From: an uncultured Collinsella sp.
GTDB lineage: Bacteria > Actinomycetota > Coriobacteriia > Coriobacteriales > Coriobacteriaceae
NCBI GenBank assembly: GCA_937981515.1
Contig: CALJNY010000266.1
Coordinates: 1-19,382, forward strand
Direction: 5' to 3'
DNA length: 19,382 nt
The position numbers and the translations under genes were made by a program. The first letter of the stretch is position 1. Each line of letters opens with the position of its first letter. Of this stretch, positions 17,441-19,382 are shown in pieces. The notes under the pieces are model-generated. The model was given only the letters and a program-made list of their open reading frames with translations. It did not search any database and was not told the DNA's origin.

Positions 17441-19382
17441 ATGGTAAAGATTCGAGAGAAGCAAACCGAGCAGCTCGAGAAAGCTGCCTCCAAGGGGCTC
17501 AAGCTCGGTGGCTGGAAGAAGATGACGCTGTCTTCTAAGATCGCCGCCGTCGTGCTGGTGCTGGTCGCCCTGACCGCGATTCTTGCTCCCTTGCTCGCCC
17601 CCTATAGCCCGGTCGAGATTTTCACTGCTCGCCAGGCTCCCGGCAATGGATTTATCTTCGGTACCGACGATAAGGGCCGCGACATTCTGTCGCGCATGCT
17701 TTACGGTGGCCGTTACTCGCTGATCATCGGCTTCGGTGCTACCGCCAAGGCTCTGGTCTGCGGCTCGATTGTGGGTGCCCTCGCGGCTGTTTCGCGCAAG
17801 TCCGTTTCCGAGGCGATCATGCGCATCCTGGATATCATCATGTCCATCCCGGGCATTGCCCTCGCTGCCGTCTTCGTCTCCATCCTGGGCAATTCCGTGC
17901 CGTCGATCATCTTCGCCATCGGCTTTATGTACACTCCGCAGATTGCCCGTATCGTGCGCGCCAACATCGTGTCCGAGTACGGTGAGGACTATGTCCGCGC
18001 GGTCATCGTTTCCGGCGCCAAGGCTCCGTGGATTTTGATCAAGCATGTTCTGCGTAACTGCATCGCCCCGATCATGGTCTTTACCGTTACCCTGGTCGCC
18101 GACGCCATCATCTTCGAGGCCTCGCTGACCTTCATCGGCGCTGGTATCCAGGAGCCCACCGCTACCTGGGGCAACATCCTCGCCGACGCTCGCGGTGGCG
18201 TGCTTGCCGGCCGTTGGTGGCAGGCACTGTTCCCGGGCCTGGCCATCATGATCACCTGCCTGGCGCTCAACATCCTGTCCGAGGGCATTACCGACGCCAT
18301 GGCCGCTGCTCCCTCCGCCGCCCTGGATCCGACCGACTCCTCCAAGCGCCGCGAGGCCGACCTGCTGGTCTCCGACCCCGTTCGCGCCTACAAGGAGCAG
18401 GCTCAGTCCCTGTCCGCCCGTCTTGGCGCTCTGCGTGATGTCGAACTCAAGCGTAACGACCGCCATGTGCCCGATGAGTCCGTCGAGCCGATCCTTTCGG
18501 TCCGCGATTTCTGCATCCAGTTTGAGCACCACGGTGACATCAACGTCGTCGACCACGTCAACTTTGACGTCCGTCCCGGCCAGACCATGGGCCTGGTAGG
18601 CGAGTCCGGCTGCGGTAAGTCCATCACCACGCTGGCCATCATGGGCCTGACCGACGATGACGAGCATCTTTCCGGTGAGGTTCTCTGGGAGGGCCGCGAC
18701 CTGCTCAAGATGAGCAAGAAGGAGTGGTTCGGCCTGCGCGGTACCGATATCGCCATGGTCTATCAGGACGCCCTGTCCTCGCTCAACCCCTCCATGCTCA
18801 TTTCCGCCCAGATGAAGCAGCTCACCAAGCGTGGCGGCACCCGTAGCGCCGAGGAGCTCCTGGAGCTCGTGGGCCTCGACCCCAAGCGTACGCTCGAGAG
18901 CTATCCGCATGAGCTTTCCGGTGGCCAGCGTCAGCGCGTTCTGATCGCTATGGCCCTTACCCGCGACCCCAAGCTGGTCATCTGCGACGAGCCCACGACC
19001 GCTCTGGACGTTACCGTCCAGAAGCAGGTCATCAAGCTGCTCAACGACCTTCAGGCCAAGCTCGGCTTTGCCATGATCTTTGTTTCGCACGACCTGGCGC
19101 TGGTCGCCGAGGTCGCCCATAACATCACGGTTATGTACGCCGGTCAGGTTATCGAACAGGCGCCCACCAAGGAGCTGCTCACCAACCCGATTCACGAGTA
19201 CACCCGCGGTCTTCTGGGCTCCGTTCTGTCCATCGAGAGCGGTTCGGGCCGTCTGCACCAGGTGCCCGGCGCCGTTCCGAGCCCGCGCGATTTCCCCAAG
19301 GGCGATCGCTTCGCGCCCCGCTCGAGCCATCCGCGTATTGGCCTGGACACCCGTCCGGTCTTCAAGCGCGTGCCCGGCACCG
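17441..19382 (+). CDS. Peptide-type ABC transporter fused permease (DppC-like) and ATPase (DppD-like), partial
   Basis: One uninterrupted frame of 647 codons leaves the window without a stop. Residues 1 to about 287 are a DppC/OppC-type permease. A first membrane segment lies near 33-52, FGTDDKGRDILSRMLYGGRY follows, and the EAA loop is EYGEDYVRAVIVSGAKAP (about 180-197). A charged linker of about 60 residues follows. The ATPase domain starts near 351 with ILSVRDF. It has Walker A GESGCGKS (387-394), a Q-loop MVYQDALSSLNP, signature LSGGQRQRV (492-500), Walker B LVICDEPTTALD (Asp516, Glu517), and His550 in VSHDL. The oligo_HPY tail is recognisable as NPIHEYTRGLL and PRDFPKGDRFAPRSSH, but the usual GC and RC cysteines are Asp and Ser. 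Fused permease/ATPase proteins of this type are known in Actinobacteria. A separate DppF-type ATPase is probably next. Confidence 0.93.
   Translation, partial: MVKIREKQTEQLEKAASKGLKLGGWKKMTLSSKIAAVVLVLVALTAILAPLLAPYSPVEIFTARQAPGNGFIFGTDDKGRDILSRMLYGGRYSLIIGFGATAKALVCGSIVGALAAVSRKSVSEAIMRILDIIMSIPGIALAAVFVSILGNSVPSIIFAIGFMYTPQIARIVRANIVSEYGEDYVRAVIVSGAKAPWILIKHVLRNCIAPIMVFTVTLVADAIIFEASLTFIGAGIQEPTATWGNILADARGGVLAGRWWQALFPGLAIMITCLALNILSEGITDAMAAAPSAALDPTDSSKRREADLLVSDPVRAYKEQAQSLSARLGALRDVELKRNDRHVPDESVEPILSVRDFCIQFEHHGDINVVDHVNFDVRPGQTMGLVGESGCGKSITTLAIMGLTDDDEHLSGEVLWEGRDLLKMSKKEWFGLRGTDIAMVYQDALSSLNPSMLISAQMKQLTKRGGTRSAEELLELVGLDPKRTLESYPHELSGGQRQRVLIAMALTRDPKLVICDEPTTALDVTVQKQVIKLLNDLQAKLGFAMIFVSHDLALVAEVAHNITVMYAGQVIEQAPTKELLTNPIHEYTRGLLGSVLSIESGSGRLHQVPGAVPSPRDFPKGDRFAPRSSHPRIGLDTRPVFKRVPGT

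Noticed and set aside
16493..19330. 945-codon open frame on the minus strand opposite the permease genes
   Set aside because: It mirrors strongly C-ending codons of the real genes, which removes stops on the other strand. The product is low-complexity, rich in Asp, Gly, His and Gln, with no domain, while the plus strand has clear ABC motifs.

Overview
The window reads as an ordinary chromosomal segment of a moderately GC-rich actinobacterium. The best guess is a Coriobacteriia member resembling Collinsella. This rests on the style of the proteins, the use of GTG starts, the actinobacterial-type UvrA zinc module, the long acidic MurJ N-terminus and a fused peptide-transporter permease/ATPase. 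No 16S or search result was available. No tRNA, rRNA, CRISPR array, IS element or phage gene was seen.

Left part (1-6578): the last 45 codons of a lytic transglycosylase precede uvrB (plus strand, 191-2431), which ends in a strong hairpin. A minus-strand block then runs toward uvrB. It comprises an Mrp-type Fe-S/P-loop ATPase (6319-5489), a directly abutting HI0933/BaiN-family flavoprotein (5488-4217), and a second, COG2509-like flavoprotein (4137-2497). The last gene is separated from the block by a short leader with a consensus -10 and a terminator-like hairpin.

Middle part (6579-14346): uvrA is transcribed divergently from mrp and has a LexA-box-like sequence upstream. After a terminator comes a tight plus-strand unit of ybaK (Cys-tRNA deacylase), murJ (lipid II flippase) and uvrC, with gaps of 3 and 0 bases. 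All three nucleotide-excision-repair genes therefore lie within about 14 kb, interleaved with cell-wall and redox genes.

Right part (14347-19382): a 365-base non-coding stretch rich in inverted repeats leads into a peptide-type ABC importer. It encodes a Tat-type lipoprotein binding protein, a DppB-like permease, and a DppC-DppD fusion that runs off the window. Codon use here is strikingly C-ending compared with the genes to the left, suggesting high expression. A strong hairpin and an 18-bp interrupted palindrome separate the binding protein from the permease.

The most interesting observation is the roughly 245-residue disordered, acidic N-terminal extension of MurJ. It carries three copies of a P-[DG]-E-T-A-V-[FY]-L motif, plus two copies of DD[DE]W[SD]PL. 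The threonine motif resembles PknB-type phosphorylation and FHA docking sites. It suggests a phospho-switch on the lipid II flippase built differently from the C-terminal pseudokinase arrangement known in mycobacteria. This is inference from sequence pattern only.
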